A stretch of DNA of 64,000 nucleotides from Caulobacter sp. BP25 (GTDB lineage: Bacteria > Pseudomonadota > Alphaproteobacteria > Caulobacterales > Caulobacteraceae), in assembly GCF_002737755.1 (NCBI RefSeq), contig NZ_PEGH01000009.1:1-64000 (forward strand), in the 5' to 3' direction. Positions 19,313 to 30,353 of the stretch are shown here, one piece after another; the first letter of the stretch is position 1, and each line of letters opens with the position of its first letter. The notes below the pieces were generated by a model. The model was given only the letters and a program-made list of their open reading frames with translations. It was not told the DNA's origin and did not search any database. The position numbers were made by a program, and so were the translations under genes.

Positions 19313-19789
19313 ATGGAGGCGGAGCCTAGGTCAGCTCTGGATCTTCTGCGCGCCTACAGCGCCGCGATCCAAGCCCTGCATGAGCGCGGGATTGTTCGCA
19401 CGAAGAACATCGTCGGCTGCTATGCCGAGACATTATTTGCGCGTGCATTTGGATGGGAACTTCCGGCCAGTTCAAACAAGGCCTTCGATGCGACGGACGG
19501 CATGAGGACCTATCAGATCAAGAGCCGCCGAGTTTCAGCGTCAAACCCATCGTGCCAACTCGGGGACATGCCCAAGGACAACGAGATCACCTTCGATTGC
19601 CTGGCTGCGGTGATCTTCGAAGAAGACTTTTCGGTCCGGTATGCGGCTGTCGTCCCGGCTCCGGTCTTGATTGGCCTGCGTACCCGCCGAGATGGCCGCC
19701 CCAGATTCATCTTCCGCCCGGCCGTACTGAGCGTACCAGGCGTTGAAGACGTGACTGAGCGGCTGCGCGCGGCTCAAGCTACCTTTTAA
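19313..19789 (+). CDS. Hypothetical protein, possible PD-(D/E)XK nuclease fold, third gene of HigBA operon
   Basis: 158 residues, starting 4 bases after the antitoxin stop, so probably co-transcribed. The family is not firmly recognised. Residues 30-73 read like a restriction-endonuclease core: E39 in a helix ([13 protein letters not shown]), acidic D59 and D62, and Q68-x-K70 in TYQIKSRR; the later [20 protein letters not shown] would be a core strand pair. It also resembles small DUF6998-like proteins. Function is inferred only. Its stop overlaps the convergent cobS stop by 4 bp. Confidence 0.6.
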   Translation: MEAEPRSALDLLRAYSAAIQALHERGIVRTKNIVGCYAETLFARAFGWELPASSNKAFDATDGMRTYQIKSRRVSASNPSCQLGDMPKDNEITFDCLAAVIFEEDFSVRYAAVVPAPVLIGLRTRRDGRPRFIFRPAVLSVPGVEDVTERLRAAQATF

Positions 19790-20796
19790 GCCACCTTCAC
19801 CCGCGCCGCGCTTTCCGGGAGGTCCGTGCCGAACGCGCGCTGGAAGAACTCGGCGACCGTGGGGCGTTCGAGTTCGTCGCACTTGTTCAGGAAGGTCAGC
19901 CTAAAGGCCAGAGCCACGTCGTGGTCGAAGATCTCGGCGTTCTGGGCCCAGGTGATCACGGTGCGGGGGCTCATGACCGTCGAGATGTCGCCGTTCATGA
20001 AGGCGTTGCGGGTCATGTCGGCGACGCGGACCATGGCCGAGATCGTGCGCCGGCCTTCGGTCGTGTCGTAGTACGGGTTCTTGGCCAGCACGATGGCGGC
20101 CTCGACGTCGTGCTCGAGGTAGTTCAGCGTCGTGACGATCGACCAGCGGTCCATCTGGCCTTGGTTGATCTGCTGGGTGCCGTGATAGAGGCCCGTGGTG
20201 TCGCCCAGACCGATGGTGTTGGTCGTGGCGAACAGGCGGAAGTACGGATTGGCGCGGATGACGCGGTTCTGATCCAGCAGGGTCAGCTTGCCGCCGGCTT
20301 CCAGCACGCGCTGGATCACGAACATCACGTCGGGGCGACCGGCGTCATATTCGTCGAACACCAGGGCGATCGGGCGCTGCAGCGACCACGGCAGAATGCC
20401 CTCGCGGAATTCGGTGATCTGCTTGCCGTCCTTCAGGACGATGGCGTCCTTGCCCACGAGGTCGATCCGCGAGACGTGGCTGTCCAGGTTCACGCGAACC
20501 AGCGGCCAGTTCAGGCGCGCGGCGATCTGCTCGATGTGGGTCGACTTGCCGGTGCCGTGATAGCCTTGGACCATCACGCGACGGTCCTTGGCGAAGCCCG
20601 CGCAGATGGCCTTGGTCGTCTGGGGATCGAAGCGATAGGCGGCGTCGATCTCGGGCACGTGGGGATCGCGGTGGCTGAAGGCTGGAACCTTCATGTCGCT
20701 GTCGACGCCGAATGCATCGCGCAGCGTCACCCACTTGTCGGGGACTAGGGTGATCAGCGGATCTTGGGCGGAGCTGGTTTCGGCGAACTCGGGCAT
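19786..20796 (-). CDS. cobS: Cobaltochelatase subunit CobS (AAA+ ATPase)
   Basis: A 336-residue AAA+ ATPase that, with CobT and CobN, inserts cobalt into hydrogenobyrinate diamide in the aerobic cobalamin pathway. The N-terminus has the CobS-specific [15 protein letters not shown]; Walker A is [13 protein letters not shown]; Walker B is [14 protein letters not shown]; the sensor segment is [20 protein letters not shown]. Its length is typical. cobT is not in the window nearby; in Caulobacter cobS and cobT are commonly close, but here a small J-domain-like gene or others may have intervened outside view. Identification is solid. Confidence 0.95.
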   Translation of the reverse strand: MPEFAETSSAQDPLITLVPDKWVTLRDAFGVDSDMKVPAFSHRDPHVPEIDAAYRFDPQTTKAICAGFAKDRRVMVQGYHGTGKSTHIEQIAARLNWPLVRVNLDSHVSRIDLVGKDAIVLKDGKQITEFREGILPWSLQRPIALVFDEYDAGRPDVMFVIQRVLEAGGKLTLLDQNRVIRANPYFRLFATTNTIGLGDTTGLYHGTQQINQGQMDRWSIVTTLNYLEHDVEAAIVLAKNPYYDTTEGRRTISAMVRVADMTRNAFMNGDISTVMSPRTVITWAQNAEIFDHDVALAFRLTFLNKCDELERPTVAEFFQRAFGTDLPESAARVKVA

Positions 20797-20938
20797 GTTT
20801 CCGGATTAGCGCCTTGACCCGGGGGGAGGGAAGGGGGCGCCGCGCTCGCGCGCCCCTTTCCAGGGTGTTTTTTAGCGGTTGGCGTTGATCGGCGCGGCGA
20901 TCGGTCTGGTCCCGACGAGACTTGCGCGGCCCAAGTTC

Positions 20939-21706
20939 ATGTTTAAGTCGAAAACTATGGCCTCTGCCGTTCAAGGAGCGCGACGGGTGTTTCGTCTGGA
21001 TGTTCGGAGACTTTTCGCCGCTGCGGGGCGAGAGATCGGGGTGGCGTCCGCCCTGCTGATCGCGGCCCTAGGCGGTTTGGGCTTCCTGGCCATCGCCGAC
21101 GAGGTGGTGGAGGGCGAGGCCCACGCTCTGGACCTGGCGGTGTTGCGGGCCTTGCGGGTCGGCGGCCAGCCCCAGGCGCTGGTCGGGCCAGAGTGGCTGC
21201 ACGTGGCGGCGGTCGACATCACCGCCCTGGGCTCGGTGGCGGTGCTGGGCCTGCTGATCCTGTCGGCCTTCGCGCTGCTGGCTTCGCTGAAACGCTGGAC
21301 CGAGGGCTGGCTGCTGGTGCTGGGCGCGCTGAGCGGCGTTACGGTCAGCCAAAGCCTCAAGGCGGTGTTCGGCCGCGAGCGTCCCGACGAGGCCTACCGC
21401 GTGGTCGAGGCGGTCAACGCCAGCTTCCCGTCCGGTCACGCCATGCTGTCGGCGGTGGTGTTCCTGACCCTGGGCGTGCTGGCGGCGCGCTTTTCCGACC
21501 GGCGACGGGTCAAGATTCTGGCGGTCAGCGCTGCGGTGCTGGTCAGCCTGCTGGTCGGCGCCAGCCGGGTCTATCTGGGCGTCCACTGGGTCAGCGACGT
21601 TTTGGCCGGCTGGAGCGTCGGCGCGGCCTGGGCGATGATCTGCTGGCTGGCCGCCTATCTGGTCGAGCGGTGGTTCAGGCCGTCTTCGGCTTCGGACGCC
21701 ACCTGA
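20939..21706 (+). CDS. PAP2 superfamily membrane phosphatase
   Basis: An integral membrane acid phosphatase/lipid phosphatase of about 255 residues with 5-6 hydrophobic segments. The three phosphatase motifs are complete: K-(x6)-RP in LKAVFGRERP, PSGH in NASFPSGHAM, and SR-(x5)-H in ASRVYLGVHWVSD. Likely substrates are undecaprenyl pyrophosphate or phosphatidic acid. The start is uncertain (ATG 20939 or 20957; neither has a strong ribosome site). Its 3' end overlaps the convergent DUF gene by 32 bp. Confidence 0.9.
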   Translation: MFKSKTMASAVQGARRVFRLDVRRLFAAAGREIGVASALLIAALGGLGFLAIADEVVEGEAHALDLAVLRALRVGGQPQALVGPEWLHVAAVDITALGSVAVLGLLILSAFALLASLKRWTEGWLLVLGALSGVTVSQSLKAVFGRERPDEAYRVVEAVNASFPSGHAMLSAVVFLTLGVLAARFSDRRRVKILAVSAAVLVSLLVGASRVYLGVHWVSDVLAGWSVGAAWAMICWLAAYLVERWFRPSSASDAT

Positions 21707-22115
21707 GCTCCAGCGTCGTCCAGACTGCGCCGGCGAAGTCGGCCAGGCCGACGGCCAGCCAGGCCTTGGGCAACCAGTCCAACAGGACAAAGGCGCCGAT
21801 CACCACCAGCGACAGCACCCGCAGCACGACCGAGGCGCGCATGTAGGTCCGCTGCCCGGTCCAGCCCGCCACATGGTAGCCCATGGCGTAGGCCAGCAGC
21901 AGCAGGCCGCAGAACCGCACCCACGGCAGGCTGGTCGGCTCCACGGGCGATTTCAGCAGGTGGAGCGCCGCGTCAGGCGAGATCGCCAGGGCCAGGCCGG
22001 CGGTCGAGAGCAGGGCGCCCCACGCCCAGATGCTCCAAGGCTTGCCGAAAGGCACCGGTGTCACCGGTGTCGGCGCTTCGACGGGCGCGCGCCACTCCGG
22101 ATCGCTATCGGTCAT
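21675..22115 (-). CDS. Four-helix integral membrane protein of unknown function
   Basis: A 146-residue protein with a Pro-rich cytoplasmic N-terminus (about 25 residues) and four hydrophobic segments, among them WSIWAWGALLSTAGLALAIS and SVVLRVLSLVVIGAFVLLDW. No catalytic motif is visible. The last 32 bp overlap the 3' end of the PAP2 gene on the other strand, which suggests a long-standing convergent arrangement. Confidence 0.7.
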   Translation of the reverse strand: MTDSDPEWRAPVEAPTPVTPVPFGKPWSIWAWGALLSTAGLALAISPDAALHLLKSPVEPTSLPWVRFCGLLLLAYAMGYHVAGWTGQRTYMRASVVLRVLSLVVIGAFVLLDWLPKAWLAVGLADFAGAVWTTLELRWRPKPKTA

Positions 22116-22289
22116 CTAAACAAGCCCCCGTCCGCCCCTGTCGGCGCGCGACAATGGCCTATTCGCCCCTTGCGCCGCAAGGGATCGCAGCGGACTCCGG
22201 GTGTGTCTGGCGCTGTCGGCGACTTTCGCGCTTCCCGCCTCGCGCTCTAAGGCTGGCTTTCTTCGTCGCTCCGGGGTAGCAGCCCCGCC

Positions 22290-23918
<1,629 letters not shown>

Positions 23919-24030
23919 CGGATCGCATTCGAAATAGGCTCAAAACCCGCCTTCCTGGGCACAAGGCCCAGGAAGGCCAGTTCTGGGCTTCGGAGTCGTG
24001 TTGGATCTCGATCCCATCTAGAACATCCGC

Positions 24031-25309
24031 ATGTTCACCGCCCTGCTTGGCCTCGCGCCCATTGTCATCGCCCTGCTGACCCTCTCGGCGCTGTTCTCGG
24101 CGGCGGAGACGTCGATGACGGGCGCCAGCCGCTCGCGCATGCACCAGCTGGAGCGCGAGGGCGACGCCTCGGCGCGGCGGAGCTCTTGTCCGACCAGGAG
24201 ACGATGATCGGGGCGGTCCTGTTGGGCAACAACCTGATCAACATCCTGGCCTCGGCCCTAGCGACCCAGGTGCTGACCACCCTGATCCCCGGCCCTGGGG
24301 CGTGGCCCTAGCCACCGCCGTGATGACGGTGCTGGTCCTGGTCTTCGCCGAGGTGCTGCCCAAGACCGTGGCCATTGTCCGCTCCGACGACGTCGCCCGC
24401 GCCCTGTCGGCGCCGACGCTGTTCCTCGTGGGGCTGTTCGGCCCGGTCATCTACGCGGTGCAGTGGATCGTGCGCCGCACCTTGCGGATCTTCGGCGTCC
24501 GGCTGGACATGGCCGTCGACGTGCTGGCCGCCCACGAGGAGATCCGGGGTGCGGTCGACTATCACCACTCCGAAGGCCTGGTGGAGACCGACGACCGGCG
24601 GATGCTGGGCGGGGTGCTGGATCTTTCGGACATGGACGTTTCGGAGATCATGGTCCACCGCAAGTCGATGGTCCTGTTGGACGCCGACCTGCCCGCGCGC
24701 GAACTGGTCGACCAGGTGCTGGAGGCCCAGCACACCCGCGTGCCGCTGTATCGCGACGAGCCTGACAACATCATCGGCGTGCTGCACGCCCGCGACCTGC
24801 TCAAGGCCCTGGCGCAGTCGCCGACTGGGGTGGAGGGGCTGGACATCGCCGCGATCCTGCGCGAGCCGTGGTTCATCCCCGACACCACCAATCTCAAGGA
24901 CCAGCTGAACGCCTTCCTCAAGCGCAAGAGCCACTTTGCTTTGGTCGTCGATGAGTACGGCGCGCTGCAGGGCCTGGTGACGCTGGAGGACATCCTCGAG
25001 GAGATCGTCGGCGAGATCGACGATGAGCACGACACGGCCCTGGATGGCGTGCGCAAGCAGCAGGACGGCTCGGTCAATGTCGACGGCCATGTCACCGTGC
25101 GGGACCTTAACCGCGCCATGGACTGGCGGTTGCCCGAGGGCGAGGCGGTGACGATCGCCGGCCTCGTCATCCACGAGGCCCAGATGATCCCCGAGCCGGG
25201 CCAGACCTTCATCTTCCACGGGCACCGGTTCCAGGTGCTGCGCCGCCAGCGTAACCAGATCACCGCCTTGCGCATCAGCGCGCCGCTGGACGAGGGCGAA
25301 GAGTCGTAG
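24031..25309 (+). pseudogene. CNNM/CorC-type transporter-like membrane protein, broken by two frameshifts
   Basis: A HlyC/CorC (CNNM + two CBS + CorC_HlyC) protein, a family linked to magnesium or cobalt efflux. Reading starts at ATG 24031 in frame 1 (LSALFSAAETSMTGASRSRM), shifts by -1 near 24172-24182 into GAVLLGNNLINILASALATQ, and again by -1 near 24293-24301 into VLVLVFAEVLPKTVAIV and the CBS and CorC domains. Restoring one base at each point gives a 426-residue protein of normal length, so nothing else is lost. Both shifts fall at C/G-rich runs. This may be sequencing error rather than decay. Confidence 0.85.
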
Positions 25310-25340
25310 GCCGATGATGTGACCGCCTGGGAACCCGATC

Positions 25341-25535
25341 TCTCCGCGCGCGTTTAGGGCCATTGCTGGTCTGGGAACCACTGCGGGTCAGGGGGCGGCC
25401 AGGTGCGCCGGCCTTGGCGCGCGGCTTCTTGAACGCGGTCTCGCGGCCGAGCTATCCGGCGGGGTCGAGCTGACCTATGATCACTTCGGACTCGCCTGCC
25501 ACATGGTGATGCCCCTGCGCACGCTGGAGCCCTGA
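25341..25535 (+). pseudogene. Decayed C-terminus of an HWE-type histidine kinase
   Basis: The end of this stretch reads GLGARLLERGLAAELSGG, then VELTYDHFGLACHMVMPL, which matches the last ~45 residues of HWE-family kinase ATPase domains (GFG.RLIERGLA..L.G.V.LDY...G..C.I..PL). Just upstream, a second frame carries GPLLVWE, matching the preceding L.W.E motif, so a frameshift near 25378 separates them. The rest of the kinase is missing. Its stop lies 3 bases before the response regulator ATG, as in an intact kinase-regulator operon. Confidence 0.55.
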
Positions 25536-25538
25536 TCT

Positions 25539-25907
25539 ATGAAGACTCTCTCGTCCCTGAAGGTGCTGGTCGTCGAAGACGAGGCCCTCGTTTCCATGCT
25601 GGTCGAGGACATGCTGACCGACCTCGGCTGCACGGTCGTCGGCCCCGCGGCCGAGATCGAGGAGGCCCTGAAGCTGGCCGGCTCTGCGGATATCGACGCG
25701 GCCTTGCTGGACGTGAACCTGGGCGGTCGGCCGATCTTCCCGGTCGCCGACGCGCTGCGCGCGCGCGGCGTGCCCTACGCCTTCGCCAGCGGCTATGGCG
25801 AGGCCGGCATCAGCGAGGATCACAAGGGCTCGGCCGTGCTGCAGAAGCCCTTCCGCGAGGCCGACCTGCGCCGCGTGCTGGAAGGCCTGGTCGCCCAGAC
25901 GGCCTGA
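25539..25907 (+). CDS. Receiver-only response regulator
   Basis: A 122-residue single receiver domain: acidic pocket VVEDEALVS, phosphoacceptor Asp in AALLDVNLGG, and conserved Lys in LQKPFREADL. There is no output domain. Short receivers with the LDVNLGG signature usually sit next to HWE-family histidine kinases, and a remnant of one lies directly upstream. With the kinase gone it would need another partner. A terminator follows about 40 bp downstream. Confidence 0.92.
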   Translation: MKTLSSLKVLVVEDEALVSMLVEDMLTDLGCTVVGPAAEIEEALKLAGSADIDAALLDVNLGGRPIFPVADALRARGVPYAFASGYGEAGISEDHKGSAVLQKPFREADLRRVLEGLVAQTA

Positions 25908-25947
25908 TCGGGCCACCAGGACGAAAACAAAACACGACGGAAACAAA

Positions 25948-25978
25948 AAAGGCGGCCCCAAGGGACCGCCTTTTTCTT
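25948..25978 (+). terminator. Rho-independent terminator of the response regulator
   Basis: Stem GGCGG-C-CCC / GGG-A-CCGCC with one internal mismatch, flanked by an A run on the left and TTTTTCTTT on the right. The A/T symmetry means it can work in both directions. Confidence 0.8.
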
Positions 25979-25996
25979 TACCGCATTGGACGAGAG

Positions 25997-26024
25997 CGGC
26001 CGGGAAGGAAATCCTTCCCGGCCG
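25997..26024. terminator. Strong hairpin downstream of the TonB receptor gene
   Basis: Perfect 13-bp stem CGGCCGGGAAGGA / TCCTTCCCGGCCG with a 2-base loop, 9 bp past the receptor's stop on the minus strand. It lacks a T run of its own; with the adjacent A-rich terminator it probably ends receptor transcription or protects the 3' end. Confidence 0.65.
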
Positions 26025-26032
26025 TCCTTGTT

Positions 26033-29000
26033 CTAGAAGCGGGCCGTCAGGCCGACTTGATAATAGCGGCCCATGACGTCGTAGACGCCCAGACCGGTCG
26101 TGCCGTACGGCGCTTCCTTGTCGAACAGGTTCCGAACGTTCAGGCGAGCCTTCACGCGGTCCATGCCCAGACGGCCACCGAGCAGATCGGTCAGGTCATA
26201 GGACATGGCCAGGTTGTTCACGTAGTAGTCGTCGACCCACAGCGGGTCGCGGGTTTCCGGCGTGAAGTCCTTGTTGAAGTACGACTTGCCAATGAAGGTG
26301 GTGGTCAGCGTGGCCGACAGCGGGCCGCGCTTGTAGGTCGTGTCCAGGCTCCAGGAGACGTCGGGGTTGCCGATTTCGCCCTTGTCGTCGTTCAGGTCGA
26401 AGCCAAGGCCGGTGACCGAGGTCTCTTGCTTGTTGACGTGGTAGAGGTCGAATTCGAACTCCAGGGTGCCCAGGTCACCGCCCTTGCTTCCGACGTAGGG
26501 AACGTCAGCCAGCGCGAACTTGTAGTCGACGCCCAGGGTGGCGCCTTGGAAGTTCGTGTAGCCAGCGTTGACGTAGCCGGCGGCCGGACCGGTGTAGCCG
26601 GTGGCGCTGTCGGCGCCGCGAACCTGACCGTTCGCGTCGCGCGAGAAGCGCGAGCAGACGTCGGCCGGCTTGCTCGGCGAGTCGTAGCAGACCTGCATGA
26701 TCGAGCTGAGGTTGAAGTTTACGATCGCATCGGTGATGTCGATGTTCACCCAGTCAAAGCTGATCGCCAGACCCTTCACGAAACGCGGCTGATAAACGAA
26801 GCCGACGGACCATTGGTCAGCCAGTTCGTTGTTCAGGCTGCGGTTACCCGAGGTCGTGCCCTGGACCGTGGCGGCCTGGACGTTCGAGGTCAGGTTGAAG
26901 TTCGCCGGCAGGCCCAGAGCCGTGAAGTCCGAGCGGCAGTTGGCCTGGCGGGCGGCCGGGTTCGGGCCCGAGTTGATGTTCCGCGCGTCGCAGGGGTCGG
27001 TGGCGGTCATGAAGCTGACCGCGTCCGGCAGGAACAGTTCGGTGATCGCCGGGGCGCGGAACGAAGCGCTCTTGGTGCCGCGGAGCAGCAGGTCATCGAA
27101 CGGCTTCCATTGCAGGCCGTAGCTCCACACGTCGTTCTTGCCGGCCAGCGAGTTGTTCACCTTCCGGCGAGCGCCGTCGATTTCCAGGCTGCGCATGCCG
27201 GGGAACGAGAAGTCGCCGCCGAAGATCGGGATCCGGCCTTCGATATAGGCTTCCTTGGTGTCGAACGAGCCGCTGATCGCCGAGATCGCGGCCGAACGGC
27301 CCACGCCCAGACGTTGCGGATCGTTCGGCGAGAAGCGCGACTTTTCCTTACGGTACTCGTAGCCGGCGTTGAAGCTGGCCCAGCCGGCCGGCAGCTTGAT
27401 CAGATCGCCACCGAAGTTGGCTTCGTAACCGGTCTGGATCAGAGCGTACTTGCTCTCGAACTGGACGTTCACATAGTTCAGGGACGCCTGGCTGGGCGAG
27501 CCGACGCCGAACAGGTTCAGCGGGGCGCAGCCAGCCGCGCGCGCCGTGGCGCTGCGGCAGACGATGTTGCCGGAAGAGTCACGAACGGCGTCGATCGCTT
27601 CCAGGAAGCGGGTCTGGTTGATGTTCGGCGACGAGAAGGTGCCCCACGACTTGCCCAGGTTCGCCGCGACGTTCCAGTAGAAGCTGCGGTCGGCGTAGTC
27701 GAAATCGCCTTCAAGATTGAAGACGTTGCGGATCAGGTCGCCCTTGGTGCTGGTCTTGTTGTTGCCGATGTCCGACGAAGCGCGGCTCAGGAAGAAGATG
27801 CCTTCGCCCGGGTTCGCCGCGTCGGCCGTCAGAGCGGTCGTCTGGCCCAGCAGGGCCGCGCGGGTCGCGGCCGGCAGGAACGGATTGGCCGTCGACATGC
27901 GCAGCGCAGACGAGTTACCGCCGAACAGAGGCGCGTTGTAGATCGGCTGGTTATACGGCTCGACCGAGCTCTGGTGGTTGTAGAACGTCTCGGTGTTGAA
28001 GCGGACGTGGTCGTTGATCTCGTAGCGGCTGAACAGCGTGGCGACGTGGCGCTTGACCGGCGAGACCAGCGACGACAGGTCGGCCAGGTTCAGGCCGTTG
28101 CCGCCCGAGGCGACGCTCGAGCTGTAGAAGGTGCCGGTGGCGTAGGGCACCAGCACGCCGCCGGGACCAAACTGGGCGGCGATGCGCTGACCCGGGTTGT
28201 TCGGATCCGCCATGGTCAGGATGCCCGACAGGGCCGCAGAGCCAGCGCGCGTCGGCAGGCCGCCGGCGGTGACTTCCGGAATGCGACGGTTCAGGATGAT
28301 GATCGAACCGGGGATGCCGTCGGTCGTCGTACGGTTTGCCGGGTTCACCGCGAAGGTCAACTGACGCGCGGTGATGTCGCGATCGTTGAAGCTCAGCGCC
28401 GTGGTCTGGGCGTACTCGTAGCTGCCCGAAACGTTCAGGCGGCCGTCCATGAAGCTGCGGCCGGCCGTGATACGGCCCCGGTAGGTCTCGGCGTCACTCT
28501 TGTCGGAGATGCCGAACTGGCCGTCGACCTCGACGCCTTCGAAGCGGTTCTTGGTGATGATGTTGATGACGCCGGCCACGGCGTCCGAGCCGTAGACGGC
28601 CGCGCCGCCGGCCTGAACGTTCTCGACGCGGTCGATCATGCCGGTCGGGATGCCGTTGAAGTCGACTTGACCGCCGGCGCCGGCGCCCGAGAACAGCGAG
28701 GCGACGTTGCTGCCGACGAAGCGGCGGCCGTTCACCAGCGTCAGGGTGCGGTTGGTGCCCAGGTTGAACAGGTTGATGAAGTTACGGCCCGTGCCGAACG
28801 AGCCCTGGTCGCCGATCGGATTGACCGGGATGCCGGACGCCGGCAGGTCGTTCAGGGCGTCGGCGATGTTGGTGTAGCCCTTGGAGTCGATCGTCTCGGA
28901 GCTGATGACTTGCATCGGCTGGGTCGAGACCAGGTCGGGGCGGCGGATACGCGAACCGGTGACGACGACGGCTTCGACTTCAGCGACGCCTTCCTTCGGC

Positions 29001-29089
29001 GCGGCTTGGCTGGCCTGGGCGTAGGCGCCCGTGGCGCCGGCCATCGCGATCAGCATGCTGGAGCTGAGCAGAAGAGAACGAGTGATCAT
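26033..29089 (-). CDS. TonB-dependent outer-membrane receptor
   Basis: A 1018-residue outer-membrane beta-barrel that imports a ligand using TonB energy. From ATG 29089 there is a signal peptide (about 25 residues, ending GAYAQA), a TonB box-like segment around EAVVVTGSRI, a plug domain (LNDLPASGIPVNPIGDQG, VNGRRFVGSNVASL, DAVAGVINIITKNRFEGVEV) and a barrel finishing in GRYYQVGLTARF with terminal aromatic Phe. The large size and the plug motifs fit the Caulobacter oligomer/peptide-type receptors. The substrate is unknown. The ORF could start 24 codons earlier, but the signal peptide fixes 29089. Confidence 0.95.
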   Translation of the reverse strand: MITRSLLLSSSMLIAMAGATGAYAQASQAAPKEGVAEVEAVVVTGSRIRRPDLVSTQPMQVISSETIDSKGYTNIADALNDLPASGIPVNPIGDQGSFGTGRNFINLFNLGTNRTLTLVNGRRFVGSNVASLFSGAGAGGQVDFNGIPTGMIDRVENVQAGGAAVYGSDAVAGVINIITKNRFEGVEVDGQFGISDKSDAETYRGRITAGRSFMDGRLNVSGSYEYAQTTALSFNDRDITARQLTFAVNPANRTTTDGIPGSIIILNRRIPEVTAGGLPTRAGSAALSGILTMADPNNPGQRIAAQFGPGGVLVPYATGTFYSSSVASGGNGLNLADLSSLVSPVKRHVATLFSRYEINDHVRFNTETFYNHQSSVEPYNQPIYNAPLFGGNSSALRMSTANPFLPAATRAALLGQTTALTADAANPGEGIFFLSRASSDIGNNKTSTKGDLIRNVFNLEGDFDYADRSFYWNVAANLGKSWGTFSSPNINQTRFLEAIDAVRDSSGNIVCRSATARAAGCAPLNLFGVGSPSQASLNYVNVQFESKYALIQTGYEANFGGDLIKLPAGWASFNAGYEYRKEKSRFSPNDPQRLGVGRSAAISAISGSFDTKEAYIEGRIPIFGGDFSFPGMRSLEIDGARRKVNNSLAGKNDVWSYGLQWKPFDDLLLRGTKSASFRAPAITELFLPDAVSFMTATDPCDARNINSGPNPAARQANCRSDFTALGLPANFNLTSNVQAATVQGTTSGNRSLNNELADQWSVGFVYQPRFVKGLAISFDWVNIDITDAIVNFNLSSIMQVCYDSPSKPADVCSRFSRDANGQVRGADSATGYTGPAAGYVNAGYTNFQGATLGVDYKFALADVPYVGSKGGDLGTLEFEFDLYHVNKQETSVTGLGFDLNDDKGEIGNPDVSWSLDTTYKRGPLSATLTTTFIGKSYFNKDFTPETRDPLWVDDYYVNNLAMSYDLTDLLGGRLGMDRVKARLNVRNLFDKEAPYGTTGLGVYDVMGRYYQVGLTARF

Positions 29090-29505
29090 GGACAAGAACA
29101 AACCCCCAGAACTTTTGGTGATCGGCGCACCGGCGTCACACGTCGCATCAAACGGATGCATCGCGTCAGCGTGAACCTTGCCGGAAATTAATGCGGGCTC
29201 GGAGCCCGCGACACCTCAATGCTGCGGTGAATTCTACTTCGCGGGCAGACCGTTACCTAGGTGACACACAAGCGCCACAGTCGCGATTTTCCGGCAAGCA
29301 ATCGACGACCGCTTGCGGCGAAACGCTCGTTTCGCGTTTAGCTCCTATGCGGATTTATTTGCCCCAAGGTCGGACCTTATCGTTGGTAATGGGCATAAAT
29401 TTCCGCAAGGCGAGGAGGCTTGATGGCGTGCGGCTGCGCGACCGGAAACAATTCTTTTCGGTCGATAAGGTACGCTTATTTTACTAGTTTGCCCCGATTT
29501 CGCCT
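29090..29505. other. Long intergenic stretch upstream of the TonB receptor
   Basis: About 415 bp between the receptor start and the end of the cytidine deaminase gene. It is clearly less GC-rich than its surroundings, especially 29330-29500. A 98-codon ORF at 29191-29487 has no ribosome site or recognisable protein features. I see no RNA gene. It probably holds the receptor's promoter and leader. Confidence 0.5.
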
Positions 29506-29934
29506 TCAATCCAGGTCGCTTGGCCCGAACGACTGTGGCAGCAGGTCCCAGAAGCCGACGCGCCGCGTGGGTTGTCCGCCTTGCACCGACACGACCTCGC
29601 AAGACCTGCCGGCGAACTCTGCGATGCGCTGGCGGCAGGCGCCGCAGGGCTGGACGACGGCGTCGGAGCCGGCCGCGATCAGCACCTTGGCGATGCGGCG
29701 CACGCCGCCGGCCGTGATCATCGCCCCGATCGCCGTCTGCTCGGCGCAGGTGCCGGACGGATAGGCCGCGTTCTCGACATTGACGCCATAGTGCGCGCGC
29801 CCCGCCTCGTCGATCACCGCGGCGGCCACCGTGAAGTTGGAGTATCGGGCGTACGACCGCTCCAGCAGCGCGGGCAAGGCCCGGGCGGCGGTCTGTTCCA
29901 AGGTGTCGGAAGAAGAGATCTCGTCGGCGCTCAT
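29506..29934 (-). CDS. cdd: Cytidine deaminase
   Basis: A 142-residue zinc enzyme converting cytidine and deoxycytidine to uridine forms in pyrimidine salvage. Substrate residues appear in YSNFTVAAAV and NVENAAYPSGTCAEQTAIGAM, where C-A-E supplies one zinc Cys and the catalytic Glu; the second zinc motif is QPCGACRQRIAEF. The protein has the homotetrameric short-form length. ATG 29934 is preferred to an upstream start. The bolA-like gene lies about 90 bp away, same strand. Confidence 0.94.
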   Translation of the reverse strand: MSADEISSSDTLEQTAARALPALLERSYARYSNFTVAAAVIDEAGRAHYGVNVENAAYPSGTCAEQTAIGAMITAGGVRRIAKVLIAAGSDAVVQPCGACRQRIAEFAGRSCEVVSVQGGQPTRRVGFWDLLPQSFGPSDLD

Positions 29935-30021
29935 GCTTGTCCTGCCTGTCCGGCCAAGGTCGCGCCGGGGAGAGAGGCAATCAGTCGCGGCGCCGGCGCG
30001 CAAGCTCAAAATCGCGGACGC

Positions 30022-30294
30022 TCAGGCCTCGCCTGGCGCCGTCGCGACGATCGACAGGGCGTGGACCGGCCCCGCCAGCTCGTCGGCCAGGGTCTTCATC
30101 ACCATGCGCTGGCGCATCACCCGGGCCTTGCCCGCGAAGGCTTCCGACTCGATACGCAGGGTGAAGTGGCTTTCGCCCGCACCGCTATGGCCGGCGTGGC
30201 CTTGGTGGCGGTCGCTGTCGTCGACCAGCTCCAGCCGCGACGGCGCGAAGGCGGCCTCCAACTTGGTCCGAATAGCTTCCGCAACGGCGCCCAT
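30022..30294 (-). CDS. BolA family protein
   Basis: A 90-residue BolA-fold protein: helix with EAIRTKLEAAFAPSRLELVDDS, the conserved His in GESHFTLRIESEAFAGKARVMRQRMV, then a helix with LADELAGPVHALSIV. BolA proteins pair with monothiol glutaredoxins in Fe-S handling or affect cell shape. It is divergent from the J-domain gene. Confidence 0.93.
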   Translation of the reverse strand: MGAVAEAIRTKLEAAFAPSRLELVDDSDRHQGHAGHSGAGESHFTLRIESEAFAGKARVMRQRMVMKTLADELAGPVHALSIVATAPGEA

Positions 30295-30353
30295 GACGCA
30301 ACTCCCGCATGTCAATCCTTGAACGGAAATAGCGCGGGCTTACTCTAAGCGCC

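Noticed and set aside
24308..25381. 357-codon minus-strand ORF opposite the CNNM gene
   Set aside because: Shadow of the CBS/CorC coding region; its length is due to GC bias.
26057..29191. 1044-codon plus-strand ORF opposite the TonB receptor
   Set aside because: Antisense shadow of a GC-rich gene; composition is Val/Arg/Ala/Asp-rich without any domain, and no ribosome site, while the minus strand encodes a complete TonB receptor.
29191..29487. 98-codon ORF upstream of the TonB receptor
   Set aside because: No ribosome site, and the composition is not like neighbouring genes; it lies in the likely promoter/leader region.
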